The notes below the pieces were generated by a model that had not been told where the DNA came from, searched no databases, and worked only from the letters and a program-made list of their open reading frames with translations. A program made the position numbers and the translations under genes. Positions 53,725-63,286 of a DNA stretch of 64,000 bases are shown here, piece after piece. The stretch covers positions 62,001-126,000 of the forward strand of contig NZ_NASZ01000001.1 of assembly GCF_014596575.1 (NCBI RefSeq), written 5' to 3'. Each line of letters begins with the position of its first letter. Position 1 is the stretch's first letter. Origin of the DNA: Flavobacterium pokkalii. GTDB taxonomy: Bacteria > Bacteroidota > Bacteroidia > Flavobacteriales > Flavobacteriaceae.

Positions 53725-54399
53725 ATGAAATTAACCAACGAACAAATTGCAATCATTGACCAAAACTTAATAGATAAAGGTGTGGTTTATGAAGAAATTA
53801 AACTGGAATTACTGGATCACATTGTAACGGATATTGAATTAGAAACCGAAGAATCTGATTTTGATGTTGTCTTTTCTAAAGTTATGCTTAAATGGGAAAA
53901 AGCATTGGAAGAAACTTCTAGTTTTTGGGGTAATTTGGTTGGTCCAAGAATTATTATCGAAAAATATTCTTCACTTTCAAAAAGGAAATATTTACTTTCA
54001 TTATTGTTCGCTGTCGCTTTTAGTATTTTGATGATAATAATTACAAAATTAAATCCAGAGGAATATATTTATAATGTTTTGAAAATGGTTTTTTCTTCAG
54101 TATATATAGTTTTGTACTTAATTATAATAATTAGTTTATTTTTTATTTGGAAATTAAAGACAAAAACAATCCATGGACGTTTTTTTCAAAAAAACTGTTC
54201 TTATTTAGCTATACATCTTTATATAATTTATACGTTTATTAATGGGCATACTCATTTGCATCGTCATTATGATAAAAGTGCCTTTTTTAATATGTTTTTA
54301 GAATGGTTTATGCCTGCTTTATTCTTTTTTATGATTATTTATCATATCATGATTGCAAAGGAGCATTTTAAGATTATCAAAAAATATAAATTGGTTTGA
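53725..54399 (+). CDS. PadR-linked membrane protein, copy 1
   Basis: A 224-aa protein: a soluble helical N-terminus (LLDHIVTDIELETEES, about 28-43) that recalls the HAAS domain linked with PadR regulators in Firmicutes, then about four membrane helices (from residue 95). It starts 11 bases after padR. The N-terminal 55 residues are nearly identical to the next gene, which shows a tandem duplication. Confidence 0.7.
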   Translation: MKLTNEQIAIIDQNLIDKGVVYEEIKLELLDHIVTDIELETEESDFDVVFSKVMLKWEKALEETSSFWGNLVGPRIIIEKYSSLSKRKYLLSLLFAVAFSILMIIITKLNPEEYIYNVLKMVFSSVYIVLYLIIIISLFFIWKLKTKTIHGRFFQKNCSYLAIHLYIIYTFINGHTHLHRHYDKSAFFNMFLEWFMPALFFFMIIYHIMIAKEHFKIIKKYKLV

Positions 54400-54401
54400 T
54401 T

Positions 54402-55073
54402 ATGAAATTAACTAACAAACAAATCGCAATAATTGACCAAACTTTAATTGATAAAGGTGTGGTTTATGAAGAAATTAAATTGGAATTACTGGATCACATT
54501 GTAACGGATATTGAATTAGAAACCGAAGAATCTAATTTTGAAATTGCTTTTTCTAAAGCTATGCTTAAATGGGAAAAAGAATTGGAAGAAATTAATCCTT
54601 TGGAGAAAATTGTGACTCCAAGAATAGTAAAAGAAAAATTTTCTAAGATTACTAAAAATCTCTTCAAATTTTCTTTACTAGCGGTTGTTATTTTTAGTGT
54701 TTTAATAACAACCATTACAACGTTAAAACCTGAAGAATACGTTTATTATAATTTACATTTATTTTTTTATTCGGTATTTTCTTTAGTCTGTTTAATTAAC
54801 ATAATAAGTATGTATTTTATCTGGAAATTAAAAATAAAAACAATTTATGGACGATTTTTTCAAGTATATGTAGGTTATACGGCCTTTAGTCTTTATAAGA
54901 TTTATTCAGGTTTAAACAGACTAAGTGATTTGTCTCGTCATTATAGTTATAAAAGTATTTTTAGAAACTTTTTTGAATGGTTTTTCGATGGTTTCTACTT
55001 TTTTATGGCTATCTATTTAGTTATTGTAGCAGTAGAACATTTTAGAGTAGTCAAAAAATACAAATTGATTTGA
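54402..55073 (+). CDS. PadR-linked membrane protein, copy 2
   Basis: A 223-aa paralogue of the preceding gene, starting 2 bases after its stop (Met at 54402; a TTG two codons upstream is less likely). The soluble N-terminus is almost the same, the membrane part diverges more. The last 150 bases before sprE hold a hairpin (55137-55177), not clearly a terminator. Confidence 0.7.
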   Translation: MKLTNKQIAIIDQTLIDKGVVYEEIKLELLDHIVTDIELETEESNFEIAFSKAMLKWEKELEEINPLEKIVTPRIVKEKFSKITKNLFKFSLLAVVIFSVLITTITTLKPEEYVYYNLHLFFYSVFSLVCLINIISMYFIWKLKIKTIYGRFFQVYVGYTAFSLYKIYSGLNRLSDLSRHYSYKSIFRNFFEWFFDGFYFFMAIYLVIVAVEHFRVVKKYKLI

Positions 55074-55245
55074 TATTTATACCAATAATATCCAATCAGA
55101 AGTTATAATCAGAAAATGATTCAATAGAAAAGTATCTTTCTTTTTGGGACTTTAAATTTCTATATTTCAAAAAGAAACGTATTTTTACCAGTCATTATAC
55201 TAAAAAATTGTTTTAAAAGTTTAATGATAAAAAAACGGCGAATCA

Positions 55246-57867
55246 TTGAAAACCAACAGATTTAAATATTCATTTCCCATAGGATGTTTGTGCATTTTAG
55301 TAGCCTGTTCGACTAAAAAAGATACTTTTTTGGCTCGAAACTCCCATGCCTTAAGTACAAAATACAACATTTTATATAACGGACAAATTGCACTGGACAA
55401 AGGAATTAAAGCCATTGATGCCAGTAATCAGGATAATTTTTGGGAAATTTTGCCTGTCGAAGCCATGAATGTCGATGAAGATTTAGTGGTTGCCGATACG
55501 ACTAAGAATGCCGATTTTGCCAAAGCAGAAGAGAAAGCCACAAAAGCCATTCAGAAACATTCGATGAATATTGGCGGAAGAGAACGTAATACTCAAATTG
55601 ACGAAGCCTATTTGTTATTAGGAAAATCCCGTTATTATGACAAAAGATTCATTCCTGCTTTGGATGCTTTCAATTATATTTTATACAAATATCCGAACAG
55701 CAGCCGAATTGACGAAGCTAAAATTTGGCGCGAAAAAACCAATATGCGTTTGGACAACGATGCCTTAGTAATTAAAAATATTACTAAGATGCTTGAGGAA
55801 AACCAGCCTAAAAAACAGGTTTTGGCTGATGCCAATGCGCTTTTGGCCGCTTCGTTTTTGAACATGGAACAAAAAGACAGTGCGATTGTCAAACTGAAAA
55901 AAGCCGTAAATTTTAGTACACATAATAATGACAAAGCCCGATACCGTTTTATTTTAGGACAATTGTATCAGGAAAAAGGAGAAAATGAGTTGGCAAGAAA
56001 TTATTATGAAGCGGTGGTACAAATGAACCGAAAAGCCGACAGGAAATACATGATGCATGCTCAGGCAAGATTAGCCGAACTGTTTGATTATCAAAATGGT
56101 GACCGATTTGCCTTTGATGAAAAGTATCATAAATTATTGGAGAACAGAGAAAATCGTCCGTTTTTGGATATTTTAAATTACCAAATGGCGGTTTTTTATG
56201 ATAAAATAGGAAAGGAAGATAAGGCTGTAGCATATTACAATGCGTCTTTGAAAAAAACGCAATCGGACAATTATTTAATGGCTTCTGATTACAGAAATAT
56301 TGGAAATATTCATTTTAGAAATGCCCGTTATTTAGAAGCTGCCAAATATTACGACAGTACTTTAGTAAAACTAAATCCAAAAACCAGAGAGTTCATTCAT
56401 ATTGAAAAAGTTCGTAAAAATCTGGACGAAGTTATTTTCTATGAAGCCATTGCCAGCCGCAACGACAGTATTCTAAAAGTGGTGGCATTGCCGGAAGCCG
56501 AAAAGCTGACTTATTTTGATTCCTATATCGAAAAATTGAAAAAGTCGGATGAGGCTAAAAGAATTCTGGAAGAAAAAGAAGCCGAAAAACAAAAAAATAT
56601 TGAAAGAAACAGCAAAGCCGTTACTGCTGATGCTGCGGTAGGAGCTAACGGAAAAGTGCTGCCTAAAGCGCCATTTGGTCCTCCGTCCATTTCGACTGCC
56701 AACGCCGAGAATACATTTTATTTTTATAACCCAACCACAGTATCTTTTGGAAAAGTAGCCTTTAAGAAAAATTGGGGAAAACGTACTAAACAAGGTTATT
56801 GGAGAGTTTCTGTTGCAGATGCGCTGGCTGCAAATGAGTCAAAAGATTCCACCGTAGTTGCTCAGCAGGAAGTAGCGACTGATTCGGTTGCGAAAGAAAA
56901 AGAGCTGAACCCAAAATACGATCCGGCTTTTTATTTGAACCAATTACCAACAGCAACAACAGCTATTGACAGCATTGCTAAAGAGCGCAATGAGGCGTAT
57001 TATCAGTTGGGAGTTATTTATAAGGAGAAATTCAAAGAAAATGATTTGGCCGCTAAAAAATTAGAAGATTTATTGCAAAATAATCCCGAAGAGAAATTAG
57101 TGTTGCCAAGTTTGTACAATTTGTATAAAATTTATCAAAATACCAATCCGGATAAAGCAGAAGCGGTTAAAAATAAGATTCTGTCTCAATATCCAAATTC
57201 GCGTTATGCCCAAATTTTAAATAATGGAAATGTAATTGTCGAGGAGGGAAGTCCGGATGTGGTGTACAAAAAAATATACCAACAGTATCAAAATGAAGAA
57301 TTTGATGCCGTTTTGGCTAAAATAGATGGATTAATCAATCAGTTTTCGGGTGAGGAAGTAGTGTCAAAATTAGAACTTTTAAAAGCCAATACTTTAGGAA
57401 AAGTAAACGGACTGGCTGCTTACAAAGCTGCTTTAGAAACGGTTGCCGGTAATTATCCGAATACCGAGGAAGGGAAAAGTGCACATGAGATTTTAGAAAA
57501 ACAAATTCCGTTATTGGAAAACAGGAACTTTGATTCGAAAGATTCTAAACATTGGAAAATTTTGTATCCGCTGGCTTTAAACGCGGTTAACGATAAAAAA
57601 ACTATCGAGGAAAAAATCACCAAATTTATCAATTCAGAGAATGCTCAAAAATTGGATTTAGTTTTTAATTCTTATGACGCGGCCAATGGATTTGTAATTA
57701 TTCAGGGAATCACCTCTGAGGATTATGCTAATAGCGTAGCTAATGTTTTAAAAGAAAATCCAGCCTACAAAATTCAAACAGCACCGATTATTATTTCAAA
57801 CGAAAATTATAAAATAGTTCAAATTAAGAAGAATCTAAAGGTGTATTTAGAATCGAAAAAACAATAA
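55246..57867 (+). CDS. sprE: SprE/PorW-like TPR lipoprotein, gliding and type IX secretion
   Basis: A TPR-rich lipoprotein of 873 aa. The opening MKTNRFKYSFPIGCLCILVACS carries a signal peptide with the lipidated cysteine near 21, and the following ARNSHALSTKYNILYNGQIA is as in SprE. Tetratricopeptide-type helices are visible at about 120-460 and 580-760. SprE of F. johnsoniae and PorW of Porphyromonas are needed for type IX secretion and gliding. The start is TTG; an in-frame stop lies 18 bases before, so no ATG is available. It heads an operon with bactofilin. Confidence 0.88.
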   Translation: MKTNRFKYSFPIGCLCILVACSTKKDTFLARNSHALSTKYNILYNGQIALDKGIKAIDASNQDNFWEILPVEAMNVDEDLVVADTTKNADFAKAEEKATKAIQKHSMNIGGRERNTQIDEAYLLLGKSRYYDKRFIPALDAFNYILYKYPNSSRIDEAKIWREKTNMRLDNDALVIKNITKMLEENQPKKQVLADANALLAASFLNMEQKDSAIVKLKKAVNFSTHNNDKARYRFILGQLYQEKGENELARNYYEAVVQMNRKADRKYMMHAQARLAELFDYQNGDRFAFDEKYHKLLENRENRPFLDILNYQMAVFYDKIGKEDKAVAYYNASLKKTQSDNYLMASDYRNIGNIHFRNARYLEAAKYYDSTLVKLNPKTREFIHIEKVRKNLDEVIFYEAIASRNDSILKVVALPEAEKLTYFDSYIEKLKKSDEAKRILEEKEAEKQKNIERNSKAVTADAAVGANGKVLPKAPFGPPSISTANAENTFYFYNPTTVSFGKVAFKKNWGKRTKQGYWRVSVADALAANESKDSTVVAQQEVATDSVAKEKELNPKYDPAFYLNQLPTATTAIDSIAKERNEAYYQLGVIYKEKFKENDLAAKKLEDLLQNNPEEKLVLPSLYNLYKIYQNTNPDKAEAVKNKILSQYPNSRYAQILNNGNVIVEEGSPDVVYKKIYQQYQNEEFDAVLAKIDGLINQFSGEEVVSKLELLKANTLGKVNGLAAYKAALETVAGNYPNTEEGKSAHEILEKQIPLLENRNFDSKDSKHWKILYPLALNAVNDKKTIEEKITKFINSENAQKLDLVFNSYDAANGFVIIQGITSEDYANSVANVLKENPAYKIQTAPIIISNENYKIVQIKKNLKVYLESKKQ

Positions 57868-57869
57868 AA

Positions 57870-58244
57870 ATGTTTACTAAGAAAAAAGAAAAACCTTATA
57901 CCGACCTTTTAGGAAAAACCAATAGAATTGTTGAAGGAACTGTCATCAAAGGTGATATTATTTCAAAAGCTGATTTCAGACTGGACGGGGAGTTAATTGG
58001 AAATTTTCAATCTGAGGGAAAATTAGTAATTGGCCCTACCGGCAGTGTTACAGGAGATATTAGCTGTAATAATGCTGATATTGAAGGTGCTTTTAATGGA
58101 AAAATTCAGGTTGCCGAATTATTAAATATCAAATCTAAAGCAAGTATTAAAGGTGAAGTAATCGTAGGGAAATTGTCGGTAGAACCCGGAGCCGATTTTA
58201 CGGCAGGTTGTACGATGAAAGAAAACGAAAAACCGGCGTCATAA
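57870..58244 (+). CDS. Bactofilin (polymer-forming cytoskeletal protein)
   Basis: A 124-aa bactofilin: short N-terminal tail, then a beta-helix seen as repeating turns (VIKGDIISKADFRLDGELIG, VTGDISCNNADIEGAFNGKI). These polymerise without nucleotide into filaments at the membrane. It starts 2 bp after sprE and directly precedes atpZ, so it may be cotranscribed with both. Confidence 0.92.
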   Translation: MFTKKKEKPYTDLLGKTNRIVEGTVIKGDIISKADFRLDGELIGNFQSEGKLVIGPTGSVTGDISCNNADIEGAFNGKIQVAELLNIKSKASIKGEVIVGKLSVEPGADFTAGCTMKENEKPAS

Positions 58245-58475
58245 ATGGAAAAGAAACCCAATAATAAGAAATCGACGAAGTGGCTGGCACTGATTAATAT
58301 TCCTATTCAAATGGGAGTGATTATTTTTTTGTTTTCTTATTTGGGCGACTGGCTTGATGAAAATCATCCGCATCCGAAATTTTATTACAACAAAGTATTG
58401 GTTTTGGTGGGGGTGTTTATTGCTTTGTACAATGTAATCAGGCAGGTAAATGAAATAAACAAAGACAAGGAATAA
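58245..58475 (+). CDS. atpZ: AtpZ/AtpI-family protein
   Basis: A 76-aa protein with two membrane helices, of the AtpZ/AtpI (FoF1-associated) type: WLALINIPIQMGVIIFLFSYLGDWLDENHP and VLVLVGVFIALYNVIRQV. It starts immediately after bactofilin. Such proteins help c-ring assembly or bring Mg2+. In Bacteroidota it stands before the atp operon as here. Confidence 0.8.
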   Translation: MEKKPNNKKSTKWLALINIPIQMGVIIFLFSYLGDWLDENHPHPKFYYNKVLVLVGVFIALYNVIRQVNEINKDKE

Positions 58476-58495
58476 GTACAAAAGCAGGAACAATA

Positions 58496-58888
58496 ATGAT
58501 TTTTAAAAATTACAAAACCTATCTCTTTTTAGTAATTTCGGTTCTAATCGCTTATGTGTTGCACAAATTAGGATTTTATCTGTTTAAAGTAAATCCGGAG
58601 CAGTTTTATTATAGTCTGGAAAAACTGTATGCTATCTTTTTCCTGCTGTCCTTTATCATCATTTTAATTGTATTGAAAATAAGCGAACGCAATTTTGATC
58701 AGGTGGGAATGTCATTTTTGTTACTGACCACTTTTAAAATATTTTTTTATTATTTGCTTTTGAAACCTATTTTGAAGATTAGGCATTATGACATCACAAT
58801 GGAGAAAATGAATTTCTTTGGAATGTTTATCCTTTTTCTGACGATTGAAACAATTGTAACTATAAGAATATTAAGCAAAAAGCCCTAA
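58496..58888 (+). CDS. DUF6168-like membrane protein
   Basis: A 130-aa protein with about four membrane helices. It lies between atpZ and atpB, in the place where AtpI-type proteins occur, and I recall the type as DUF6168. It may serve ATP synthase assembly, inferred from place. The stop overlaps a hairpin (58877-58900). Confidence 0.65.
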   Translation: MIFKNYKTYLFLVISVLIAYVLHKLGFYLFKVNPEQFYYSLEKLYAIFFLLSFIIILIVLKISERNFDQVGMSFLLLTTFKIFFYYLLLKPILKIRHYDITMEKMNFFGMFILFLTIETIVTIRILSKKP

Positions 58889-58900
58889 AAAACGGGCTTT
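58877..58900 (+). terminator. Hairpin at the end of the DUF6168 gene
   Basis: AAAGCCC (58879-58885) with GGGCTTT (58894-58900). No long T run follows, so termination may be partial; a promoter for atpB follows. Confidence 0.5.
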
Positions 58901-58935
58901 AACAGGGTGTAAAAAAAAATATGTTTTCATATCCT

Positions 58936-58964
58936 TTTGGATATAAATAAAAAATGTACCTTTG
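58936..58964 (+). promoter_or_regulatory. Promoter of the atp operon
   Basis: TTTG (58936-58939), 17-base spacer and TACCTTTG (58957-58964). Transcription should begin at about 58,970, which places the atpB start at 59,006 rather than further upstream. Confidence 0.8.
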
Positions 58965-59005
58965 CGCCAAATTTTAGAAACGTAAATATAACATATTCTG
59001 TAATT

Positions 59006-60166
59006 ATGGTGATTTTAAAGAGACCACTTAGATTGATATTAGTAGCATTTTTAGCGTGTCTTCCAATGATTAGTTTTGCAAATCAAGAAGTTGATTCGTT
59101 ACAAGTACAAGGAGAAGCAACTCATGAAGCAGTAGCTGAAGGGCACCATGAAGGTGCTCATGCTGAACCTACCGATGTAAAATCTAAAATCAAAGCATTT
59201 ATTAATCACCACGTTTTAGATTCTCACGATTTCTCCTTAACTCAGGATGATGAAACAGGAGAAAATTGGGGATTTCCATTACCGGTTATCTTATGGGATA
59301 ACGGATTACATGTTTTTTCTTCGGCTAAATTCCACCACGGAAAAGAAGTAGCGGAATCTAACGGTAGCTATTATGTAATTAACCACCACGACGGAAAAAT
59401 TTACAGAACAGATGCTACAGGAACTATTCATGAAAATGAAGAAACCGGACATCCTGAAAATGTACGTCCTATTGATTTTTCTATCACTAAAACAGTATTG
59501 TCTATCATCGTTGCTGCTATTTTAATGTTTTTCATTTTTACCCGTTTGGCAAAATCTTATGCTAAAAACGGAGGAATTGCTTCAGGTGTGGGACGTTTCT
59601 TTGAGCCATTAATTGTATATGTTCGTGACGAAATTGCAATTCCAAACATTGGTGAGAAACACTATAAAAGATACATGAGTTATTTATTAACCATCTTCTT
59701 CTTTGTATTGTTTTTAAATATCTTCGGATTAACGCCACTGGGAATTAATGCTACAGGTAACTTTACTGTAACATTCTCTTTGGCAATCTTAACTTTCCTG
59801 ATTACAAATTTAACAGCAAATAAAAATTATTGGGGACACATCTTCTGGATGCCGGGAGTGCCAAAACCAATGCGTATCATTTTGGCTCCTATCGAATTAT
59901 TAGGAGTATTCATCAAGCCATTCTCATTAATGATTCGTTTGTACGCGAATATTTTTGCAGGTCACATTGTATTGATGAGTATTTTAGGGTTGATGTTTAT
60001 TTTCAAAAGCTGGATTGGAAGCTCATTATCATTTGGATTGGCATTTGTACTTTCTATTTTGGAAATCTTAGTAGCCTTTTTACAAGCCTATATTTTTACA
60101 ATGTTATCAGCTCTTTATTTTGGTGCGGCTGTTGAAGAACACCACCACGAAGAAGGGCACCACTAA
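59006..60166 (+). CDS. atpB: F0F1 ATP synthase subunit a
   Basis: The 386-aa a-subunit of the proton channel. I chose the ATG at 59006; an upstream in-frame start (58937) lies within the promoter. MVILKRPLRLILVAF through SFANQ may be a signal peptide. A periplasmic region of about 120 residues, with a His-rich segment (EGHHEGAHAEP), precedes the first membrane helix of the core. The essential arginine is in SLMIRLYANIFAGHI. The C-terminus is also His-rich (EEHHHEEGHH). Confidence 0.94.
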   Translation: MVILKRPLRLILVAFLACLPMISFANQEVDSLQVQGEATHEAVAEGHHEGAHAEPTDVKSKIKAFINHHVLDSHDFSLTQDDETGENWGFPLPVILWDNGLHVFSSAKFHHGKEVAESNGSYYVINHHDGKIYRTDATGTIHENEETGHPENVRPIDFSITKTVLSIIVAAILMFFIFTRLAKSYAKNGGIASGVGRFFEPLIVYVRDEIAIPNIGEKHYKRYMSYLLTIFFFVLFLNIFGLTPLGINATGNFTVTFSLAILTFLITNLTANKNYWGHIFWMPGVPKPMRIILAPIELLGVFIKPFSLMIRLYANIFAGHIVLMSILGLMFIFKSWIGSSLSFGLAFVLSILEILVAFLQAYIFTMLSALYFGAAVEEHHHEEGHH

Positions 60167-60178
60167 AATCGTTTAATT

Positions 60179-60216
60179 GTTATTTGTTTAATCGGTTAAA
60201 CGGAAAAACAAATAAC
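60179..60216 (+). other. Intercistronic hairpin between atpB and atpE
   Basis: GTTATTTGTTT (60179-60189) with AAACAAATAAC (60206-60216), extended inside by TTTAA/TTAAA. It may protect or set off atpE mRNA. Confidence 0.6.
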
Positions 60217-60259
60217 GATTCAACATCAAATTGAATGTTTAATTTTTAATATATATATC

Positions 60260-60451
60260 ATGGAAATTCCACAAATTATTGGAGCTGGATTAATCGTTAT
60301 CGGAGCAGGTTTAGGTATTGGTAAAATTGGTAGCTCTGCTATGGATGCTATTGCTCGTCAACCAGAAGCTTCAGGAAAAATCCAAACAGCTATGCTTATC
60401 GCTGCTGCACTTATTGAAGGTATTGGTTTCGCAGCTTTATTCGCAGCTTAA
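60260..60451 (+). CDS. atpE: F0F1 ATP synthase subunit c
   Basis: A 63-aa hairpin of two membrane helices: IGAGLIVIGAGLGIGKIG and IQTAMLIAAALIEGIGFAALF, with polar loop ARQPEA. The ion-binding glutamate is in LIEGIGF. The serine and tyrosine pattern of Na+ types is absent, so protons are likely. Confidence 0.96.
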   Translation: MEIPQIIGAGLIVIGAGLGIGKIGSSAMDAIARQPEASGKIQTAMLIAAALIEGIGFAALFAA

Positions 60452-60464
60452 TTAAAACTCAAAA

Positions 60465-60505
60465 AAACGATAGTTGCAACGGTTGGTTGTAACTATTGTT
60501 TTTAA
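60465..60505 (+). other. Stem-loop between atpE and atpF, attenuator-like
   Basis: AAACGATAGTTGCAAC (60465-60480) and GTTGTAACTATTGTTT (60486-60501) pair along 16 positions with two G-T pairs, followed by a short T run. It may partially stop transcription or block 3'-5' decay and so raise the amount of atpE product, which is needed in several copies. Confidence 0.6.
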
Positions 60506-60574
60506 AATTAAAACATTACATTGCAGCAATGCAATAACTTAAAAAGTAAAAAATAAAACTTAGAATTATAGATA

Positions 60575-61075
60575 ATGGAAAAGTTAATTAATCAGTTTGA
60601 ATTTGGTTTGTTTTTTTGGCAAGTATTAATATTTGTTGGATTAATATTTTTATTGAAAAAATTCGCTTGGAAACCTATTCTTGATGCCGTTAATGAAAGA
60701 GAAGAGGGAATCAAAAATGCATTAGAATCTGCTGAAAATGCAAGAAAAGAAATGCAGGATCTTCAGGCTGATAACCAAAGAATCTTAAACGAAGCGAGAG
60801 CGGAGCGTGATGCTATGTTGAAAGAAGCTCGTGAAATGAAAGAGAAAATGGTTGCTGATGCTAAAACGGAAGCTCAGGCTCAAGGTGCAAAAATGATTGA
60901 GCAGGCTAAAGCTGCAATTGAAAGTGAGAAAAATGCAGCAATGGCTGAATTGAAAACTCAGGTTTCTTCATTGTCATTGAGTATCGCAGAGAAATTATTG
61001 AAAGACGAATTATCTAACACAGAAGCTCAAACTAAATTAGTTGAGAAAATGTTAGGTGACGTAAAGCTAAACTAA
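60575..61075 (+). CDS. atpF: F0F1 ATP synthase subunit b
   Basis: The 166-aa b-subunit: one membrane helix (LFFWQVLIFVGLIFLLKKFAW, about 12-32) and a long coiled coil (KNALESAENARKEMQDL, AQAQGAKMIEQAKA). It forms the outer stalk with the delta subunit. It is 4 bp from atpH. Confidence 0.95.
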   Translation: MEKLINQFEFGLFFWQVLIFVGLIFLLKKFAWKPILDAVNEREEGIKNALESAENARKEMQDLQADNQRILNEARAERDAMLKEAREMKEKMVADAKTEAQAQGAKMIEQAKAAIESEKNAAMAELKTQVSSLSLSIAEKLLKDELSNTEAQTKLVEKMLGDVKLN

Positions 61076-61079
61076 TATT

Positions 61080-61613
61080 ATGGCAGGTACAAGAGCAGCA
61101 ATTCGTTATGCAAAAGCAATCCTTTCTATGGCCGACTCTATCGGAGTAGCCGCTGAGGTAAATAACGATATGATTTTAATTGCATCCACCATCAAAGGAA
61201 ATGCTGAATTGAATACCTTTATTCAGTCTCCTACAACCAGTGTTGATGTAAAAGAAAAAGCATTATTAGAAGTTTTTGCTTCTGTTAATGGAGTAACAAA
61301 GGGATTGTTTCATTTATTATTCGAAAACAAAAGATTTGAAATCCTTGAAGCAGTTGCAGTAGCTTATGCTGATTTATATGACAGCGCTAACGGTTTAGAA
61401 GTAGCCAAAGTAACTACTGCTATCCCAATGGATGCCGATTTAGAAGCTAAAGTTTTGGCTAAAATTGCATCTTTGTCAGATAAAAAAGTAACAATCAAAA
61501 ATATTGTAGATCCTGCTATCATTGGAGGATTTATTTTAACCATTGGCGATAAGCAATACAATGCTTCTGTTGCTAATAGATTACAAGTATTAAGAAAAGA
61601 ATTAAGTAACTAG
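61080..61613 (+). CDS. atpH: F0F1 ATP synthase subunit delta
   Basis: The 177-aa delta subunit: MAGTRAAIRYAKAILSMADS (typical start), helical N-terminal domain and the C-terminal VANRLQVLRKEL ending. It joins stalk b to the alpha/beta ring. Confidence 0.94.
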   Translation: MAGTRAAIRYAKAILSMADSIGVAAEVNNDMILIASTIKGNAELNTFIQSPTTSVDVKEKALLEVFASVNGVTKGLFHLLFENKRFEILEAVAVAYADLYDSANGLEVAKVTTAIPMDADLEAKVLAKIASLSDKKVTIKNIVDPAIIGGFILTIGDKQYNASVANRLQVLRKELSN

Positions 61614-61650
61614 TTTTATTGCACATTAAGTGTCTAAATTATAAATTAAG

Positions 61651-63228
61651 ATGGCGGAAATCAAACCAGCTGAAATTTCAGCAATATTAAGAAAGCAAGT
61701 AGAAGGTTTTGAATCTGGCGCTACGCTAGAGGAAGTGGGAACTGTACTTCAAGTTGGAGATGGTATTGCTCGTATTTACGGGCTTTCAAATGTACAATAT
61801 GGAGAATTAGTAGAATTTGAAAATGGTCTTGAGGCTATTGTATTGAACTTGGAAGAAGATAATGTAGGGGTGGTACTTTTAGGACCATCAACTGGTATCA
61901 AAGAAGGTTCTACTGCCAAAAGAACTCAACGTATTGCTTCTCTTAAAGTAGGAGAACAAATGGTAGGACGTGTAGTAAACACTTTGGGGCAACCAATTGA
62001 TGGTAAAGGACCAATCGGTGGAGAATTATACGAAATGCCTTTGGAAAGAAAAGCTCCTGGAGTAGTTTTCCGTCAACCAGTAACTGAGCCATTACAAACA
62101 GGTGTGAAAGCGGTAGACGCTATGATCCCGGTTGGACGTGGACAACGTGAGTTAGTTATTGGTGACCGTCAAACAGGTAAATCAACTGTTTGTATCGATA
62201 CAATCTTAAATCAAAAAGAATTTTATGATGCTGGTAAACCAGTATTCTGTATCTATGTTGCAATTGGACAAAAAGCTTCAACTGTAGCTGGAATCGCAAA
62301 AATGTTAGAAGAAAAAGGAGCAATGGCTTATACAGTTATCGTTGCTGCTAATGCTTCTGATCCTGCTCCAATGCAAGTATATGCTCCATTCGCTGGTGCT
62401 GCTATCGGAGAATATTTCAGAGATTCAGGTCGTCCTGCTTTGATCGTATATGATGATTTGTCTAAACAAGCTGTTGCTTACCGTGAGGTATCTCTTTTAT
62501 TAAGAAGACCACCAGGACGTGAGGCATATCCTGGAGACGTTTTCTACTTACACTCTCGTTTATTAGAGCGTGCTTGTAAAGTAATCGCGGATGACGGAAT
62601 TGCTAAAAACATGAACGACTTACCAGAGTCTATCAAAGGAATCGTAAAAGGTGGAGGTTCATTGACCGCTTTACCAATTATCGAAACTCAGGCTGGTGAC
62701 GTTTCTGCATATATCCCAACAAACGTAATCTCTATTACAGACGGACAAATTTTCTTGGATGGTGATTTGTTCAACTCTGGGGTTCGTCCTGCAATCAACG
62801 TAGGTATCTCTGTATCTCGTGTAGGAGGTAATGCTCAAATTAAATCAATGAAAAAAGTATCTGGTACTTTAAAATTAGATCAAGCTCAATTCCGTGAATT
62901 AGAAGCTTTCGCTAAGTTTGGTTCTGATTTGGATGCTGTTACTTTGAACGTAATTGAAAAAGGAAAAAGAAACGTTGAAATCTTGAAACAAGGTTTGAAC
63001 TCTCCTTATACTGTAGAAGACCAAGTAGCGATTATCTATGCCGGATCTAAAAACTTATTGAGAAATGTTCCTGTTGCTAAGGTTAAAGAATTCGAGAAAG
63101 ATTTCTTAGAATTCATGAACGCTAAGCACAGACCAACTCTTGATGCTTTGAAAGCTGGAAAATTAACAGACGAAATTACAGATGTAATCGAGACTGTAGC
63201 AAAAGAAGTTTCTGCAAAATATAACTAA
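61651..63228 (+). CDS. atpA: F0F1 ATP synthase subunit alpha
   Basis: The 525-aa alpha subunit, with Walker [16 protein letters not shown] (about 170-184), the [15 protein letters not shown] stretch and arginine finger region [13 protein letters not shown] (about 380-392). Length and motifs are normal. An inverted repeat stands between it and atpG. Confidence 0.97.
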   Translation: MAEIKPAEISAILRKQVEGFESGATLEEVGTVLQVGDGIARIYGLSNVQYGELVEFENGLEAIVLNLEEDNVGVVLLGPSTGIKEGSTAKRTQRIASLKVGEQMVGRVVNTLGQPIDGKGPIGGELYEMPLERKAPGVVFRQPVTEPLQTGVKAVDAMIPVGRGQRELVIGDRQTGKSTVCIDTILNQKEFYDAGKPVFCIYVAIGQKASTVAGIAKMLEEKGAMAYTVIVAANASDPAPMQVYAPFAGAAIGEYFRDSGRPALIVYDDLSKQAVAYREVSLLLRRPPGREAYPGDVFYLHSRLLERACKVIADDGIAKNMNDLPESIKGIVKGGGSLTALPIIETQAGDVSAYIPTNVISITDGQIFLDGDLFNSGVRPAINVGISVSRVGGNAQIKSMKKVSGTLKLDQAQFRELEAFAKFGSDLDAVTLNVIEKGKRNVEILKQGLNSPYTVEDQVAIIYAGSKNLLRNVPVAKVKEFEKDFLEFMNAKHRPTLDALKAGKLTDEITDVIETVAKEVSAKYN

Positions 63229-63236
63229 AAAGTACT

Positions 63237-63286
63237 AAGTATCAAGTATTAAGTATCAAGATTTTGGTACTTAATACTTGATACTT
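63237..63286. repeat. Inverted repeat between atpA and atpG, 19-bp arms
   Basis: A perfect 19-bp inverted repeat: arm AAGTATCAAGTATTAAGTA (63237-63255) and its complement (63268-63286), loop of 12. More copies of the TACTTAATAC-like units follow to 63,300. The unit resembles dispersed tandem/inverted repeats of other intergenic spaces. Confidence 0.8.

Noticed and set aside
55137..55177. Hairpin TTTCTTTTTG/CAAAAAGAAA before sprE as terminator
   Set aside because: AT-only stem with a large loop and only a short T run; may be chance in AT-rich DNA.
58937..59005. Upstream start for atpB
   Set aside because: It overlaps the -7 promoter element, so the transcript cannot contain it.
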